Part shown: piece after piece, positions 63,101-64,000 of the stretch | Position numbering within the stretch: the first letter of the stretch is position 1 | How the letters are laid out: each line of letters opens with the position of its first letter | NCBI RefSeq assembly: GCF_019457595.1 | Contig: NZ_CP080419.1 | Span: 310,001-374,000 of the forward strand | Direction: 5' to 3' | Length of the DNA stretch: 64,000 nucleotides | From: Shewanella psychrotolerans | GTDB taxonomy: Bacteria > Pseudomonadota > Gammaproteobacteria > Enterobacterales > Shewanellaceae | Translations under genes and position numbers: made by a program | Notes under the pieces: model-generated | Database searches by the model: none | Told to the model about the DNA's origin: nothing | What the model saw: only the letters and a program-made list of their open reading frames with translations

Positions 63101-63260
63101 CACTATTAACAGCTTACGCGAAGTACTAAAGGAAGCGGATGCTCAGGTTACTATCTCAGTTAAAGACGGTATTGAGTTTGAAAACGGCTTTGAAGCTAAA
63201 GAATTCGCAAAATTAGTGGGTATTGAATTGAAACCTGGCGATGTCTCTCAAGATGAATAA
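60135..63260 (+). CDS. DUF499 anti-phage-associated ATPase
   Basis: A 1041-residue protein of the DUF499 family. The P-loop GGGKT lies at residues 77-81 (in QAMGGGKTH) and Walker B LIMIDE at 169-174, so it is an active AAA-type ATPase by sequence. A segment near residues 858-915 (CTPSAQMFYTLDGSNPKDG onward) looks like a chitobiase-type C-terminal beta-sandwich, and the last 90 residues form a separate alpha/beta domain. DUF499 genes are known to sit with DUF1156 methylases, DUF3780 and helicases in defence islands. GGAG lies ten bases before the ATG. I infer a role in sensing or translocating phage DNA. Confidence 0.92.
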   Translation: MIKTVKQACRFNPVIQDYRMSQGIENLADLITDAGDGGDFFSRNFVTHGMEQLFREGMLRLSGKSDQAVFELTQAMGGGKTHMMIALGLLAKHAHLRPSVLPADLNNRLDFGNARIAAFNGRNNPDNYIWGEIATQLGAADEIKDYWVNGPKSVDQQKWKDIIGDTPTLIMIDELPPYLDNASTQVYGSGTLANMVVYSLSALMSAALELPNCCIVIANLTGSYKAQTKALADSISNLQQETRRQSMTITPVQLSGNEIYEILKKRLVDEMPDESVINEIAEEYAQQIKKAEDGGYIIASSIEQIAEQIRETYPFHPSFKHLVALFKENEGFRQTRGLMQFTARLLKSVDQRTTDDVFLIGTQHLDLNDEQVKDEIERISPKLVPAVTRDIADKGDAIAEAIDAEQSNDAATQLMTLLLASSLSRAVGGRIGLSESEIIEFLAAPNRKADEFLDAIKNLREHAWYLHREDQRFFIKETENLSRQIERNAKEIPQPKIDTALINRLKGILQPNKRNAYQEVQILPRMDELKLTGPRVLIVIKPDGKVPPSELINFFEFQQEKNNLLVLTGQDSLMAEAVEERLRELYAIERINERLKAGDTLYEEARDRLEEAEGRFTKALSAAYNTILFPGIDEIDGSERLLKVTIDNGLKVGEGDQSAEAQIEKLMADPRANYKLAADLKDKFSEFFALAEYELWPSGANNRRTPWKDVVSKAKCNPGWPWMPGSSGMDTLKTEALKQGRWRLGEDGYIEKGPFPKEKTSVNVSLLSTNPDTGESHLSLTPRNAGESPVIYYSTKPEVTEADAQVEDLESFSSTQGTLYFLVKDPSGKYEVGPITRWLADLKIRHQVEPLADKRKITLQCTPSAQMFYTLDGSNPKDGKAYDAPFEIGTDAARLLVYAKSGEANKTADFPIPHSGDKTVQVDDTKPARLNSTKRVPLDSTDKVFGVINRFRDQTSTKFKGVRIEIGEGENTVGIRFGERQVTAAMIENTINSLREVLKEADAQVTISVKDGIEFENGFEAKEFAKLVGIELKPGDVSQDE

Positions 63261-63310
63261 GAAATTGAGGGTATACAAGCAATAATGATGACACTAGTGA
63301 GGATAAAATA

Positions 63311-64000
63311 ATGGCAAAGGTGAAAACATCCACAGAACAAGCGGCGGCTAAACACCCAACGCTGGGCTTTGGAGTGCCTGCATCGAGTGATCCTCATCAC
63401 TTTAAGGTCATTATTCCTAAAGCCAATAGCGGAAAAATTGAAATTCGTGAACATCTTGGGTTACAAGCACAAAGCGAAGAATTGTCCGTAATTGATCGCG
63501 TTATTCTCGATCGCCCTTGTTGGTCGGCAATTCGTGCGGAAGTTCAGCGTGCTTTTAATGCGCGCTTGAAAAGCTACGGCTTAAAAACCAGCTCTTGGCA
63601 AGTAGGTGAAAATGTTGTTGACCGTTTACTAGGCAAAGAACTTTGTGTACTAGCTTGGGCAGTTGAGGGTATGGATATTGATAATATCCCTGTAGCAATA
63701 CGCAACTGGTTAGCACTTCAACCTGAAGAGCGCTGGTGGCTATTTGGCATGACGGCCATGAGTACTGGAGGTATTGAAGATCGTGATGTCGGCTGGCGCA
63801 TTGCTTTGCGTCATGCACTTGGTGATATTGTACAAACAGAGCAAGTAGAACGCAGCCAAACATCTAATACTACTGCTAGCGCTTTATTGAAATCAGCAGG
63901 TACAAAACCACAGTCATCCAATGATGAAAGCACAGAGTTACTGACAACTAATGACGTAAAAGAATCGTCACCTGGTTATGAAGTTTCAGTAACTGAGGAT
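63311..64000 (+). CDS. DUF3780 anti-phage-associated protein, 3' end missing
   Basis: A reading frame that starts at an ATG with GAGGA seven bases upstream and stays open for 230 codons to the right edge. LGFGVPASSDPHHFKVIIP near the start, then RVILDRPCW, WQVGENVVDRLLGKELCVLAW and PEERWWLFGMTAMSTGG (each given in part) match DUF3780. The tail after residue 170 is Ser/Thr-rich and probably a linker. The family occurs only with DUF499 and DUF1156 proteins as far as I know. It is 50 bases downstream of the DUF499 gene, in the same operon. Confidence 0.88.
   Translation, partial: MAKVKTSTEQAAAKHPTLGFGVPASSDPHHFKVIIPKANSGKIEIREHLGLQAQSEELSVIDRVILDRPCWSAIRAEVQRAFNARLKSYGLKTSSWQVGENVVDRLLGKELCVLAWAVEGMDIDNIPVAIRNWLALQPEERWWLFGMTAMSTGGIEDRDVGWRIALRHALGDIVQTEQVERSQTSNTTASALLKSAGTKPQSSNDESTELLTTNDVKESSPGYEVSVTED

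Overview
The window looks like a chromosomal segment of a Shewanella species. The best single indicator is a tetrahaem NapC/NirT quinol dehydrogenase at 4298-4861 that matches my memory of Shewanella CymA almost residue for residue. The gene order gmk-rpoZ-spoT-ridA-trmH, a recG, and an aryl-polyene cluster carrying a histidine-ammonia-lyase homologue fit the same group. The species cannot be fixed from the sequence alone.

Layout. 1-4095: a partial DUF2959 lipoprotein, a small membrane protein, then a forward run of yihY-like membrane protein, prolyl iminopeptidase, a secreted unknown, dtd and a hotdog thioesterase. 4298-4861: cymA on the minus strand. 5271-12427: a copper (or silver) handling locus made of two Met/His/Cys-rich secreted proteins around a DUF2057 protein, a periplasmic protein with three CPMHP...CPKCGM metal-binding units, a CusB-like adaptor with four more such units, and CusA. 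No CusC, CusF or dedicated regulator is present in the window. 12490-21273: mixed housekeeping genes (VOC protein, mtr, plsB, a four-repeat DUF4397 lipoprotein, azoR, rhodanese, GNAT).

21429-38129 is one compact, all-minus aryl-polyene (APE) cluster of 18 genes, mostly overlapping or abutting. Its order of transcription is chain-length-factor-like ketosynthase, acyltransferase, two ACPs, COG4648 membrane protein, adenylate-forming ligase, dehydratase, glycosyltransferase-acyltransferase fusion, ammonia-lyase, thioesterase, LolA-like carrier, MMPL exporter, flavin halogenase-like enzyme, DUF3261 lipoprotein, ketosynthase, dehydratase, ketoreductase, ketosynthase. Together these would make an aryl starter, activate it, extend it as a polyene on the ACPs, tailor it and place it in the outer membrane. 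The ammonia-lyase (Phe-His selectivity pair) and the flavin enzyme (halogenase WxWxIP motif plus a lysine at the catalytic position) suggest an unusual aryl head group.

38324-53611 is core genome: DUF3014, recG, a long-chain acyl-CoA ligase, trmH, ridA, spoT, rpoZ, gmk, an unknown membrane protein, a nucleotidyltransferase/sugar kinase pair, a CoA-transferase and a PqiA-like protein.

53.8 kb to the right edge is accessory DNA. It opens with a degenerate copy of the CoA-transferase 3' end. Next come a ribbon-helix-helix/coiled-coil protein and a divergent double winged-helix protein, separated by an array of five 12-bp tandem repeats with a sixth degenerate copy on the start codon; this is a candidate replication/partition control region. 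An inovirus Gp2-type protein, two AlpA-like regulators, a short tyrosine recombinase, a DUF2787 protein and a RadC-type JAB protein follow. The right end is a DUF499 ATPase and a DUF3780 gene cut by the window edge, the start of a predicted anti-phage operon whose methylase and helicase should lie just outside.
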